Origin: Lichenostomus cassidix
Lineage: Eukaryota; Chordata; Aves; Passeriformes; Meliphagidae
Direction of reading: 5' to 3'
Assembly (NCBI GenBank): GCA_008360975.2
Contig: VLJF02000033.1
Span: 992,001-1,056,000, forward strand
DNA: 64,000 bases
Shown here: positions 39,169 through 51,524 of the stretch, piece after piece
Position numbering within the stretch: the first letter of the stretch is position 1
Layout: each line of letters opens with the position of its first letter
Made by a program: the position numbers and the translations under genes
The notes under the pieces: model-generated
Databases searched by the model: none
What the model saw: only the letters and a program-made list of their open reading frames with translations
Told to the model about the DNA's origin: nothing

Positions 39169-40025
39169 TTACAGCTCAGTTTGGGCTCTGCTGCACAGAC
39201 AGTGCAGGTGATCTGTGCAGGTTGTACTCCTAAACTTTCCCTCTCGCAGGAACACACACTCTCCATTGCCAAGGATCTTTAACCTGTAAGGAGGAGCAGA
39301 GAAAGAGGTTGTGCTTTGTCCTCCCCAGCAGGAGAAACAGTGCTGCACACAAGGAACAGTCCCAGCAGCCCTGTGCCCCCCAGGGCCCTGCCTGTGCCCC
39401 CAGGCCCTGCCTGTGCCCCCCAGGACTCACGAGGAGTTGAAGCTGCTGCCATCCACCCACTGCAGCCGCTGGCCCTGTCTGTGCAGCCCGAGCCAGTAAT
39501 CATCATTCCTGCTGAGGCAGAACAGGAACTCCTGGCAAGGAGAGAGGAGCAAACAATGGACTCCTAGCCCAGGAGCACCCCAGGGTCCCCTTGGCCTTCC
39601 CAAACCCCCCAAACCCCTCACTCACCATTTCCTTGTCAGTGAGCACAGCCAGGGAAGCCTCGAGCTCGGAGCACCGAGCCTTAGCCTGATCCCAGGAGAG
39701 ACGACGCCTCGAGAGGAAGTAGCAGATCCCGTTGTACCCAACCCAGCCATGGGGACAGGCCAGCAGCACCCGAGCTGCAAGGTTAACTGGAGTAACTGGA
39801 GTCTCTCTGTGTATTCTCCCTGCAGAGGGAAATGGAGAAGAATGTCTGAGGATTCTCCCCTCAGGCAGCAGTGAGCCAGCAGTGCCCCGAGGGGTTGGGC
39901 TGAGGCTGCTGCTCCTCCCTTACCTGACACAGCAGCCAAGGACACCCCCAGAGCCACAACCAGGGCTAGGAGCACAACCAGCAACACGATAAACTTGAGG
40001 TGGGATCTGATCCTCTGGCCTGGAG
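39169..40025 (-). CDS. Lectin-2: C-type lectin-like type II membrane protein (Blec/CLEC2-like)
   Basis: Minus-strand exons are 40025-39924 (membrane anchor FIVLLVVLLALVVALGVSL), 39819-39626 (stalk and lectin domain start, CPHGWVGYNGICYFLSR, WDQAKARCSELEASLA, TDKEM), 39531-39431 (DDYWLGLHRQ, WVDGSSFNSS; donor GTGAGT intact) and 39283-39169 (LKILGNGECVFL, CTDHLHCLCSR, stop). Exon phases agree throughout. The domain has the WxGL core and Cys pattern of NK-cell type lectins, with no carbohydrate-binding EPN/QPD motif visible. Chicken has Blec and B-NK lectins beside its class II B genes, so the position fits. The first (cytoplasmic) exon is not identified; an ATG at 40409 opens a short basic stretch that may be it. 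Probably the functional partner of lectin-1. Confidence 0.75.
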
Positions 40026-40465
40026 CTGGAAAGAGCAGTTCGTCGTGAGGATGGAGCTGTCCTGAGCAGGCTCAGCCCTCACATCTCCCACCCGACGCCC
40101 AGGGAACAGACGAGGGACCCTCAGCCTGTGTGCCACTCACTGAGCTGGCAGCAGGAGAGACACGGGCTGGGGACACAGCCAGGAACAAGGGACACAGCCA
40201 GGGACAGGGGACACAGACAGGGACAAGGGACACAGACAGGGACAGGGGACAGCTACGGCTGAAGTGCCCAGCCACAGGCATGTCAGTCCCAGCAGAGCAC
40301 CAGGTCTCTTCCAGAGCCCTGGACACAGCCACACCCTGCCAGCCCTGTGCTCCTGGACTGACACTGTCCCCTTCCTAGAGTCCAACCGTGAGGGTTCTTT
40401 TGAGTTCATTCCTGGTTGCTGAAGTGCTGTGGACTTCCAGCAGATCCTTCACACTCCAGTCACAC

Positions 40466-40535
40466 GGGGTCGTGTGTCCCCCCAGCCCTGCTGTCACTCT
40501 GACCCCGCCCGGCTGTTCCCCGTGCTCCCAATAAA
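40466..40535 (+). pseudogene. MHC class II beta 3'UTR fragment fused to lectin 5' flank (right arm)
   Basis: Mirror of 18080-18166; AATAAA at 40530-40535. No coding exon remains. It leads into the ZNF5 promoter exactly as a complete class II beta tail does elsewhere. Confidence 0.75.
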
Positions 40536-40819
40536 GCTTCCCAGTTGGCTCCGGTCGCGTTTCTTGGGGGGCACTGGGGACGGACTTGGGGGGACCCCGC
40601 GGTGGGGCTGTGATTGGGGGGCAGACCTGACCCCGGGATGGATCGAGAATGGGGACCCCCGTGTGTCCTCAAGTGTCACTCCGCTCTGGGGGCCTTGGGA
40701 GGCAGCTGAACCCCGACACGGCACACAGCGATCCCCAAAAAAGGCGCTGAGACCCCCCTGAGCCCCCCAGAACCTCCAAACCCCATAGAAAAATAGCCCC
40801 GAAAAACAGCCCCGCGAAA

Positions 40820-41357
40820 ATGAGCCAATGGGAGAAGGCGCTGAGCGATTCTGATCCAATCCGAGCTCGCGGCGCTGATGACTCTCCAGTTCCCAGGCAG
40901 ACCCGCAGCGCCCAGCGCTCCCCACCCCAACCCCACCTGCGCCTCCCCCTCGCCCCCAGCGCTTCCCGCCAGGCCAATTTGGGGAGGGGGCGCGTGGGGG
41001 GCGCCCAGGCCTGGCCCGGAGCCCAGCGCTGCCCCAGCCCGACCTGCCCCGGCTCCTCCCGCGGGATGCGACGGCGTGGGGAAAAGGGGGGGAAAGGGTG
41101 GGCGCTGGGCTTGGGGGGAGGAGGAGAAGGGATGGAGGAGGAGGAGGAGGGATGAGGAACGAGCGGGAGAAAGGCCGGAGATCCGAGCGGGAGGAGGCGG
41201 GAGGAGGAAGGAGGAGGAGCCGCGGGAGGAGGAAGGAGGAGAGAGGAAGAGGAGGAACAGGAAGAGGTTGGAGAGAGGAAGAGGAGGAGCAGCAGAAGCA
41301 GCGCGGAGCTCTTTGTCTGCGGCAGCCCCGGGAGCATCGGCGCCCCGCACGCCGCAG
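40820..41357 (+). promoter_or_regulatory. ZNF5 CCAAT/CpG promoter and exon 1
   Basis: Same layout as the other copies (CCAAT at about 40826 and 40857). The small exon reads ACG CCG CAG at 41349-41357, so the exon-1 start codon is lost. Confidence 0.5.
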
Positions 41358-42015
41358 GTGAGGGGGAGGAGGAAGTCGCCCCAAATGTCTCGGGGCTCCC
41401 CGAGCGGCGTTTTTTCTGGGCGGGTGTTTGGAGCTCGCAGCTTCCGGGATTGAGCCCCAAATCTCGTGAGGGGTCGCTGGGAGGGTTTGATTGTGCGGGG
41501 GGAATGTTTGGATGTGGCGGAAGGCCAAAGCTGAGGCGCCAATGGGGCTTTGGGGGATATTTTGGGGGCTGCAGGTGGGCATGGCCCGGTGTCCGGGTGG
41601 GAGGGGGACATGGGGCATGAGGTCCCCCCGGGAGAGCGGTGGAGGGGACGGGCGGGAGCCCCGGAGTGGGGTGAGCGGAGAGGGGCGATGGCGGAGCTGG
41701 GGGAGCCCCGGCAGGCTGGAGAGGGGGGAGCGTGGATAAGGGGGAAGCCTGGGATCCCTGGAAGCGCGGAGCAGAGAATGAGGGGAGAAGGGACCCGTGG
41801 GACCCCCAAAGCCCCCGGATCATCCCTAAGCGGGACCCTGGAAAATAGGGAAGCCCGGGAGCCACGGGAGCCCCATGTGCAAAGAGCAGAGAGGGGGAAA
41901 TGCTGTGAGGGTTTTCAGGTGAATGGTGGTGGTTTGGGGTTTTTATGGACACAAACCCCTGGGAGAGTTGCAGAGCTGGAGGTGGGCAGGAGGAACCCCC
42001 AGGGCAAGGCGCTGA

Positions 42016-43311
<1,296 letters not shown>

Positions 43312-43640
43312 GGGAAGCCCTGCGAGTGTCCCGAGTGCAGGAAGAGCTTCATTGCTGCTCCAACTCCATCCCCAGTGGGAAGATCTGCAGTGGATGATCC
43401 CCAGTGACCCCAGCTGTGCAGAGCCCTGGTGATCCGTGCTGCTGGTGATCCATGTGGCAAAGACACCTGGCTGGTGGCTCCACACCCTCCTGGCTCCCCA
43501 TGGGCACCTGGATGAAGGCAGGGCCAGGAATGTCCATGGGAATTCCTGGGGACATCAGAAATCCCCTGGGGAGAGCGGATTTGTTGACTTTCCACCCCAG
43601 AAAATCTCTCCTTTTGTGTTCAGTTATATCATCTCTTGGC

Positions 43641-43697
43641 ATGAGGCAACACTGGATGGCCTTGGAGGTCTTTTGCAGCCTCAGTGATTCCATGATT
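43641..43697 (+). mobile_element. CR1 LINE 3' end fragment
   Basis: ACTGGATGGCCTTGGAGGTC, then TTCCATGATTCTG, is the CR1 3' end with its terminal repeat. A duplicate lies at 47425-47481. Confidence 0.65.
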
Positions 43698-43957
43698 CTG
43701 ATTTTCTCTCACCCAAGGGCATCTTCCACAGCCAAATGGTTCTGGATTGGGGCAAAGACCAAGATTTTGGGGTGGAAACGTCCAAAAATGTTCTTCCCTT
43801 CTACCCAACCACATGGATCCTCAGCAGGCACAGACATGTAAATCCTTTTCTTTCGGGTTTGGTCTTGTTTTCATTTCAATCCTTCAAAACACCTGAATTT
43901 GGGGTAAAAATGAAGATATTGAGGTGTGACATGAGTGGTACATTGGGGTCACAGCTG

Positions 43958-44335
43958 TTATGATCCAAACATTAAGGTTCTTTGGAAATACTTCTGCCCG
44001 AATTAAGGTGCAAACGAGACCATATGCCAGTCAGTAGTGTAGGTTTTATTTGATGGTAAATATGAGAGAAAGAGGGAAGAAAAGAGAGGAAAAGAGAAGT
44101 AGGAAAAGAGGTGAGGGGGACAGAAAGAAGGAGAAAGAAAATATCACCATCCGTGGATCCCAAAGATGTCACATTGATCTTCTCCAGCTGCTCTTCTCAG
44201 TGGTGGTTTTCCCCCCAAAAAGCACAGAGTGCCAAGGGTTAATATATACTCAGGCCAGGTGACAATGTCCAGCATGTCCCCCAGGGCAGGGGACAGTCTC
44301 TAGCAGCAGACTCTGCTTGCATCACCTGCACTCCT
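43958..44335 (-). repeat. Possible solo LTR
   Basis: Begins TGTTATGATCC, has a minus-strand AATAAA near 44046, and could end at a CA near 44335. Boundaries and target-site duplication are not established. A duplicate lies at about 47741-48113. Confidence 0.3.
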
Positions 44336-44909
44336 GTGGTGCAAGGCCTGGCATTTGGGGGTCTGGGATGGATTGTGACTCCCCTCAGCTCCTCTCACGT
44401 CAAAGTCCCGATTTGATGTCGAACTGCTCCAGCAGCGTGCGGTGGAGATTTTTGGGGATTCTGTGCCATTTTGGGGGATTTTTGTGTCCTTCTTGGGGTT
44501 TCTGGGTCATTTTTGGGGGGGTTCTGGGTCACCTTTTGGGGTTTCTGTCTCACTTTTGGGCGTTTGTCATGTCATTTTTGGGGGTTTTTTAATCATTTTG
44601 GGGGTTTCTGTGTCATTTTTAGGGTCTCAAGTGTCACTTTTGGGGATTTCTGTGTCATTTTTTGGGGTTTCTTTGTCGTTTTTTGGGGTTCTGTGTCACT
44701 TTTTGGGATTTCTCTTCCATTTTTGGGGTTTTCTCTGCCGTTTTTGGGGTCTCACTGTCCCATTGGAGGTTTCCCATCGTCACTTTTTGAGTCTCCATGT
44801 CACTTTTTGGGGTTTCTGTGTCACTTTTTGGGGTTTTTTTTCTGCAATTTTTGGGGTTTCAGTGTCGTTTTTTGGGGTTTCTGTGTCACTTTGTGGTGGG
44901 GTTGGGGGT

Positions 44910-45409
44910 NNNNNNNNNNNNNNNNNNNNNNNNNNNNNNNNNNNNNNNNNNNNNNNNNNNNNNNNNNNNNNNNNNNNNNNNNNNNNNNNNNNNNNNNNNN
45001 NNNNNNNNNNNNNNNNNNNNNNNNNNNNNNNNNNNNNNNNNNNNNNNNNNNNNNNNNNNNNNNNNNNNNNNNNNNNNNNNNNNNNNNNNNNNNNNNNNNN
45101 NNNNNNNNNNNNNNNNNNNNNNNNNNNNNNNNNNNNNNNNNNNNNNNNNNNNNNNNNNNNNNNNNNNNNNNNNNNNNNNNNNNNNNNNNNNNNNNNNNNN
45201 NNNNNNNNNNNNNNNNNNNNNNNNNNNNNNNNNNNNNNNNNNNNNNNNNNNNNNNNNNNNNNNNNNNNNNNNNNNNNNNNNNNNNNNNNNNNNNNNNNNN
45301 NNNNNNNNNNNNNNNNNNNNNNNNNNNNNNNNNNNNNNNNNNNNNNNNNNNNNNNNNNNNNNNNNNNNNNNNNNNNNNNNNNNNNNNNNNNNNNNNNNNN
45401 NNNNNNNNN
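44910..45409. other. Assembly gap (500 N)
   Basis: Exactly 500 N. It separates the minisatellite flank of ZNF5 from the ZNF6 promoter region; any class II beta tail for ZNF6 would be inside. Confidence 0.98.
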
Positions 45410-45779
45410 GCGCCCAGGCCTGGCCCGGAGCCCAGCGCTGCCCCAACCCGACCTGCCCCGGCTCCATCCCGGCTCCTCCCGCGGCATGCGACGGCGTGGG
45501 GAAAAGGGGGGAAAGGGTGGGCGCTGGGCTTGGGGGGAGGAGGAGAAGGGATGGAGGAGGAGGAGGAGGGATGAGGAAGGAGCGCGAGAAAGGCCGGAGA
45601 TCCGAGCGGGAGGAGGAGGCGGGAGGAGGAAGGAGGAGGAGCCGCGGGAGGAGGAAGCAGGAAAGAGGAACAGGAAGAGCAGGAAGAGGTTGGAGAGAGG
45701 AAGAGGAGGAGCAGCAGAAGCCGCGCGCAGCTCTTTGTCTGCCGCGGCCCCGGGAGCATCGGCGCCCCGCACGCCGCAG
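45410..45779 (+). promoter_or_regulatory. ZNF6 promoter region (5' part lost in gap) and exon 1
   Basis: Purine-rich stretch and small exon with ACG CCG CAG at 45771-45779 before GTGAGG. The CCAAT boxes would lie in the gap. Confidence 0.45.
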
Positions 45780-46471
45780 GTGAGGGGGAGGAGGAAGTCG
45801 CCCCAAATGTCTCGGGGGTCCCCGAGCGGCGTTTTTTCTGGGCGGGTGTTTGGAGCTCGCAGCTTCCGGGATTGAGCCCCAAATCTCGTTCAGGGTCGCT
45901 GGGAGGGTTTGATTGTGCGGGGGGAGCGTTTGGATGTGGCGGAAGGGCAAAGCTGAGGCGGCATTGGGGCTTTGGGGGATATTTTGGGGGCTGCAGGTGG
46001 GCACGGCCCGGTGTCGGGGTGGGAGGGGGACATGGGGCATGGGGTCCGGCCGGGAGAGCGGTGGAGGGGAAGGGCGGGAGCCCCGGAGTGGGGTGAGCGG
46101 AGAGGGGCGATGGCGGAGCTGGGGGAGCCCCGGCAGGCTGGAGAGGTGGGAGCGTGGCTAAGGGGGAAGCCTGGGATCCCTGGAAGCACGGAGCAGAGAA
46201 TGAGGGGAGAAGGGACCCCTGGGACCCCCAAAGCCCCCGGATCATCCCTAAGCGGGACCCTGGAAAATAGGGAAGCCCGGGAGCCACGGGAGCCCCGTGA
46301 GTGCAGGGAAGGGAGAGCCTGAGGAGGCCAAAGTGCAAAGAGCAGAGAGGGGGAAATGCTGTGAGGGTTTTGAGGTGAATGGTGGAGGTTTGGGGTTTTT
46401 ATGGACACAAACCCCTGGGAGAGTTGCAGAGCTGGAGGTGGGCAGGAGGAACCCCCAGGGCAAGGCGCTGA

Positions 46472-47095
<624 letters not shown>

Positions 47096-48720
47096 GGGAA
47101 GCCCTGCGAGTGTCCCGAGTGCAGGAAGAGCTTCATTGCTGCTCCAACTCCATCCCCAGTGGGAAGATCTGCAGTGGATGATCCCCAGTGACCCCAGCTG
47201 TGCAGAGCCCTGGTGATCCGTGCTGCTGGTGATCTGTGTGGCAAAGACACCTGGCTGGTGGCTCCACACCCTCCTGGCTCCCCGTGGGCACCTGGATGAA
47301 GGCAGGGCCAGGAATGTCCATGGGAATTCCTGGGGACATCAGAAATCCCCTGGGGAGAGTGGATTTGTTGACTTTCCACCCCAGAAAATCTCACCTTTTG
47401 TGTTCAGTTATATCATTTCTTGGCATGAGGCAACACTGGATGGCCTTGGAGATCTTTTGCAACCTCATTGATTCCATGATTGTGATTTTCTCTCACCCAG
47501 TGGCATCTTTCACAGCCAAATGGTTCTGCATTGGGGCAAAGAGCAGGATTTTGGGGTGGAAACCTCCAAAAATGTTCTTCCCTTCTACCCAACCACGTGG
47601 ATCCTCAGCGGGCACAGACATGTAAATCCTTTTCTTTCAGGTTTGGTCTTGTTTTCATTTCAATCCTTCAAAACACCTGAATTTGGGGTAAAAATGAAGA
47701 TATTGAGGTGAGACATGGGTGGGACATTGGGGTCACAGCTGTTATGATCCAAACATTAAGGTTCTTTGGAAATACATCTGTCCGAATTAAGGTGCAAACG
47801 AGACCACATGCCAGTCAGTAGTGTAGGTTTTATTTGATAGTAAATATGAGAGAAAGAGGGAGGAAAAGAGAGGAAAAGAGAAGTAGGAAAAGAGGTGAGG
47901 GGGACAGAAAGAGGGAGAAAGAAATCATCACCATCCGTGGATCCCAACGATGTCACATTGATCTTCTCCAGCTGCTCTTCTCAGTGGTGGTTTTCCCCCC
48001 AAAAAGCACAGAGTGCCAAGGGTTAATATACACTCAGGCCAGGTGACAATGTCCAGCATGTCCCCCCGGGGCAGGGGACAGTCTCTAGCAGCAGACTCTG
48101 CTTGCATCACCTGCACTGCTGTGGTGCAAGGCCTGGCATTTGGGGGTCTGTGATGGATTGTGACTCCCCTCAGCTCCTCTCACGTCAAAGTCCCGATTTG
48201 ATGTCGAACTGCTCCAGCAGCGTGAGGTGGAGATTTTTGGGGGTTCTGTGCCGTTTTGGGGGATTTTTGTGTCCTTCTTGGGGTTTCTGGGTGATTTTTG
48301 GGGGGGTTCTGGGTCACCTTTTGGGGTTTCTGTCTCACTTTTGGGCGTTTGTCATGTCATTTTTGGGGTTTTTTTATCATATTGGGGGTTTCTGTGTCAT
48401 TTTTAGGGTCTCAAGTGTCACTTTTTGGGATTTCTGTGTCACTTTTGGGGATTTCTGTGTCATTTTTAGGAGTTTCTTTGTCGTTTCTTGAGGTTCTGTG
48501 TCACTTTTTGGGATTTCTCTTCCATTTTTGGGGTTTTCTCTGCCATTTTTGGGGTCTCACTGTCCCATTGGAGGTTTCCCATCGTCACTTTTTGAGTCTC
48601 CATGTCACTTTTTGGGGTTTCTGTGTCACTTTTAGGGTTTTTTTTCTGCAATTTTTGGGGTTTCAGTGTAGTTTTTTGGGGTTTCTGTGTCACTTTTTGG
48701 TGGGGTTGGGGGTTCCACAG
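47096..48720. repeat. ZNF6 3' flank, direct duplicate of 43312-44909
   Basis: Contains the CR1 end (47425-47481), the possible LTR (47741-48113), and the 20-bp TTTTGGGGTTTCTGTGTCAC-like array (48215-48710). No gene is seen. Homology to the ZNF5 flank ends at about the point where the first copy enters the gap. Confidence 0.7.
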
Positions 48721-49480
48721 CTGGGCAGTTTGTGTAAACCTGGCTTCTGCTGATGCCTGATGGGTTTTTGTCCTTTTTCATTGTACTTTTATACTCTTTT
48801 TATATCCTTTTTACCCTTTCCCCTTCCTGTACCTTTTACTCTCTGTATCTCAGCCCCACATGTTTATAACCCTTGTGCTCCAGCCTCGTTCAGAATTCTT
48901 TGGAGAAGACGAAACAATCTCCACAATTTCAAGAGCATGAGGCACCAGCCTTGAAAGAGCTTTATCACTGGGACATGTTTCTGTAAACTAATTTGTAACT
49001 TTTTTTTGGGGGGGAGGTAATTTGAATAAGGGGGCAATGACTTCATTTGTTAGGTTTCTCATTGGGGAATTTTAGATAGGGATGTTAATCAGTGAAGTCC
49101 ATAAATTGCAAACCCGTGATATTGTCGCTCTCTTTCCGTCGTGGTGCACCTGGGATCCTATTAAACCAAGGGAATACCCTTTTCCTACACTGCGGGGTCT
49201 GTGCTCAATCTTTCCCAGCATTTTAGGCATCACAGGGAGCTGTGCTCTGCCCCCACCCCAAACTCAGCCAGGGATGATTCTCAGAGCAGCTGGTGGCTTT
49301 GGATTTGTGTGTGCATTCCTTTCCCTCAGCCTGAGATGAGTGAACAATAGGTTTCCCTTTATGGAATCTCAGCAGTTTGACTCTCAGTCCAAAGTCCCAG
49401 TCAGGTATCTTCAGGGAGGATTTTTGATTGTAGCTTCTTTGTACACTTTTTGTTATAATGAGCAAAACTTTGTATCGATG
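48720..49480. other. AT-rich spacer, possible LTR piece
   Basis: No gene is found. The stretch about 49040-49225 has an ATTAAA signal and a U5-like tail (CTGCGGGGTCTGTGCTCAAT), suggesting an LTR on the plus strand, but ends and target-site duplication are unclear. Confidence 0.25.
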
Positions 49481-49729
49481 TTTGAGGTGTGAAATATTTC
49501 AGTCTCTGATAACAGCCAGGGTGGGACACTGGGGACACAGCCATGGTGGGACACTGGGGACACAGCCAGGGTGGGACACTGGGGACACAGACAGGGAGGG
49601 CAAAGGCAGGCAGAGCTGTTCCCCTCCAAAACTCCACCCCAAAAATCCCCAAATTCAGGGATTTCTCCCAGAAAAAAGCTGTCAGGAGCTTCCTGAATGG
49701 AGGGAAAGGGGCGATGGGACATTTAAAAG

Positions 49730-50215
49730 AGTTGAATTGGGTTTGACACCCCTGGAATTGGGTTTGATCCACCTGGAACTGGATTTGATTTACCTGCAAT
49801 GAGGTTGAATTGATCTGGAATTGGGTTTGACCTCCCTGGAATTTGTTTTGACTCACCTGGAGTTGGGTTTGATCAATCTGGAATTCAGTTGGATTTACCT
49901 GGAATTGGGTTGGATTTACCCGGAATTTGATTTGATCCACATGAAAAAGAGTTGTATTTTCCTGGAATTTGGTTGACTCGACCTAGAATTGGGTTAGATC
50001 CACCTGGAATTGGGTTTGCCTCACCTGGAGTTGGATTTGATCCACCTGGAATTGGGTTTTATCTACCTGGAATTGGATTGAATGCCCCTGGAATTTGCTT
50101 TAATCTACCTGTAATTGGGTTGGACCAACCTTGAGCTGGATTTGACTCACCTGAAATTGGGTTGAGTCCACCTGGAATTGGGTTTGAATGGTGTTGGTGC
50201 TGCAGTAGAGGCTGG
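49730..50215 (+). repeat. 21-bp minisatellite
   Basis: Many degenerate copies of GGAATTGGGTTTGATCCACC(T). Because 21 is a multiple of three, it gives an open repetitive frame (PGIGFDP-like), which I treat as a by-product. A related array is at 60690-61310. Confidence 0.8.
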
Positions 50216-50289
50216 AATTGCCCCAGGATCCTCCTGGAATCGAGTCAGACACACCTGGAATTGGGCTGAATTCCCCTGGAAATGGAGTT

Positions 50290-50950
50290 TTGGTTATATT
50301 CTGTCTGGATGATGGTGTGGGGCAATGGGAATGGGGAATTGTGGGGGGTGAGAGCATAAAAATCCTGGAAAATGGGGATTTCCACCCAAAATCCTGGGAA
50401 CAGGGAGGGTTGGGCAATGCCAGAGCCCCAAAATCCTGGGAAAAAGAGGAATTTGAGCACACTGAGCCTCTCAAAATCCTGGGAAAAGAGGAAGTAAGAA
50501 CTCCCAGAGCCCTAAATCCTCACTACAGGGGGGTTTTGGAATTCCGAGAGTCCCAAAATTCCAGGAACAGCGGGGTTTGGGAACTCCTAGAGCCCCAAAA
50601 TTCTGGAAAACAGAGGAATTTCAGCAAAAGGTGACCCTAAAACTCATGGAAAAAGAGGAAGTGAGAACTCGCAGTTCCCCAAATCCTAAGTACAGGGGGG
50701 TTTGGGAAATCCAAGAGCTCCAAAATGCTGGAAAAAGATGATATGGGAACACCCAGTTCCTAAAATCCTGGGTGCAGGGGGGTTTGGGAACTCCTAGAGC
50801 CCCAAAATCTGAGGTACAGAGGGGTTTGGGAACTGTCAGAACCCCAAAACCGTGGGAAAAGAGGAGTTTGGCCACTCCTGACCCCAAAAAATGGGGAAAA
50901 AACCCCGGGGAAAACCCTGAAAAAACAGGAAGTTGAGCCAACGCCCTTCC
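50290..50950 (+). repeat. Longer-unit minisatellite (about 45-50 bp)
   Basis: Repeats of a unit with GAGCCCCAAAATCCTGG, GAAAAAGAGGAATTTG and GGGGGGTTTGGGAACTCC. The first part is duplicated at 61320-61890. It lies in what would be intron 1 of the orphan leader exon on the minus strand. Confidence 0.7.
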
Positions 50951-51066
50951 CAGACAAATCCCCCAAAAGGGGGTTGGACCTTCTGAATCTCCCCGATCCC
51001 CTTTTGCCATGGATCCAGGACACCCCAAATCCCAACGCCGCGGCTCCAGGACCCCCCAAAGCCCAC

Positions 51067-51142
51067 CTTGGAGCCCCCAAAGGCCAGGCAGGGTCAGCGC
51101 CAGCAGCAGCAGCAGGCAGGGGCAGCTCCGTGCTCCATCCAT
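51067..51142 (-). CDS. Orphan signal-peptide exon, class II-like, divergent to class II beta
   Basis: A minus-strand ATG at 51142 opens 25 codons of a clean signal peptide (MDGARSCPC, then LLLLLALTLPGLWGL), followed by a GTGGGC donor after 51067 in phase 1, the phase used by MHC class II leader exons. An inverted X-box/Y-box module lies 110-150 bp upstream in the orientation expected for this exon. I infer a class II alpha-type leader, because many non-galliform birds keep alpha and beta genes together, but no alpha-1, alpha-2 or transmembrane exon is found on the minus strand down to 48.7 kb, where minisatellites take over. It could equally be the leader of another class II chain. Probably a remnant of a divergently transcribed gene. 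Confidence 0.4.
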
Positions 51143-51250
51143 GGCGCCTCGGGATGTGGCGACACTGGGAAGGGTCGCTGGTGGTCCCAGTGCAGCGGCG
51201 GCGAAGTGGGGGGAGTGGGAGTGGGGGCGCAGCGCCCCAAAAGCGGCGGA

Positions 51251-51294
51251 GCCAATGGGAGGGCGTGTGTGTTGTGTCGTCACCGGTTGCCGGG
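51251..51294 (-). promoter_or_regulatory. Inverted X1-X2-Y box module (MHC class II promoter)
   Basis: Reverse strand of 51276-51294 reads CCCGGCAACCGGTGACGAC, fitting the class II X1 box (RFX site) immediately followed by a CRE-like X2. Sixteen bases on, 51252-51256 gives ATTGG on that strand (Y box, NF-Y). Order and spacing are those of the RFX/CREB/NF-Y enhanceosome that recruits CIITA. It points toward the orphan exon at 51142, but is also the only such module near the class II beta start at 51525. Confidence 0.6.
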
Positions 51295-51324
51295 TAGAGC
51301 CTGTGCAAAACGGGCCCCAAACCG

Positions 51325-51440
51325 GCCCGGCCAATCGGAGCGCGTCCAAAACAACTGCGGCCAATGGCAGCGCGCCCAAAACCACGCCCAGGCAATGGGA
51401 GCGCGTCCCAAAACGGCGCCCGGCCAATCCGAGCGCGCGG
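51325..51440 (+). promoter_or_regulatory. Four-copy CCAAT tandem upstream of class II beta
   Basis: CCAAT-type motifs recur at 51331, 51361, about 51392 (GCAAT) and 51424 in a repeat of 30-32 bp containing GGAGCGCGTCCAAAAC. A GC box-like stretch follows before the ATG at 51525. Confidence 0.55.
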
Positions 51441-51524
51441 GGCGGATGATCCCGCCCTGCTCCGGACTGGAGCTCCCAGTGCAGCGGCTGCTGCGGGGCT
51501 GGCGGCAGCTGCCCGGCGCTGGCC

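Larger units (their letters stand above)
43312..44909. repeat. ZNF5 3' flank, direct duplicate of 47096-48720
   Basis: About 1.6 kb that repeats after ZNF6 with few differences. It contains a CR1 3' end (43641-43697), a purine-rich run (44055-44135), and, from 44430, a tandem array of TTTTGGGGTTTCTGTGTCAC-like units of about 20 bp that runs into the gap. No gene seen. Confidence 0.7.

Noticed and set aside
44442..44909. Hydrophobic Phe/Gly-rich frame that could look like a membrane protein
   Set aside because: Translation of the 20-bp TTTTGGGGTTTCTGTGTCAC minisatellite.
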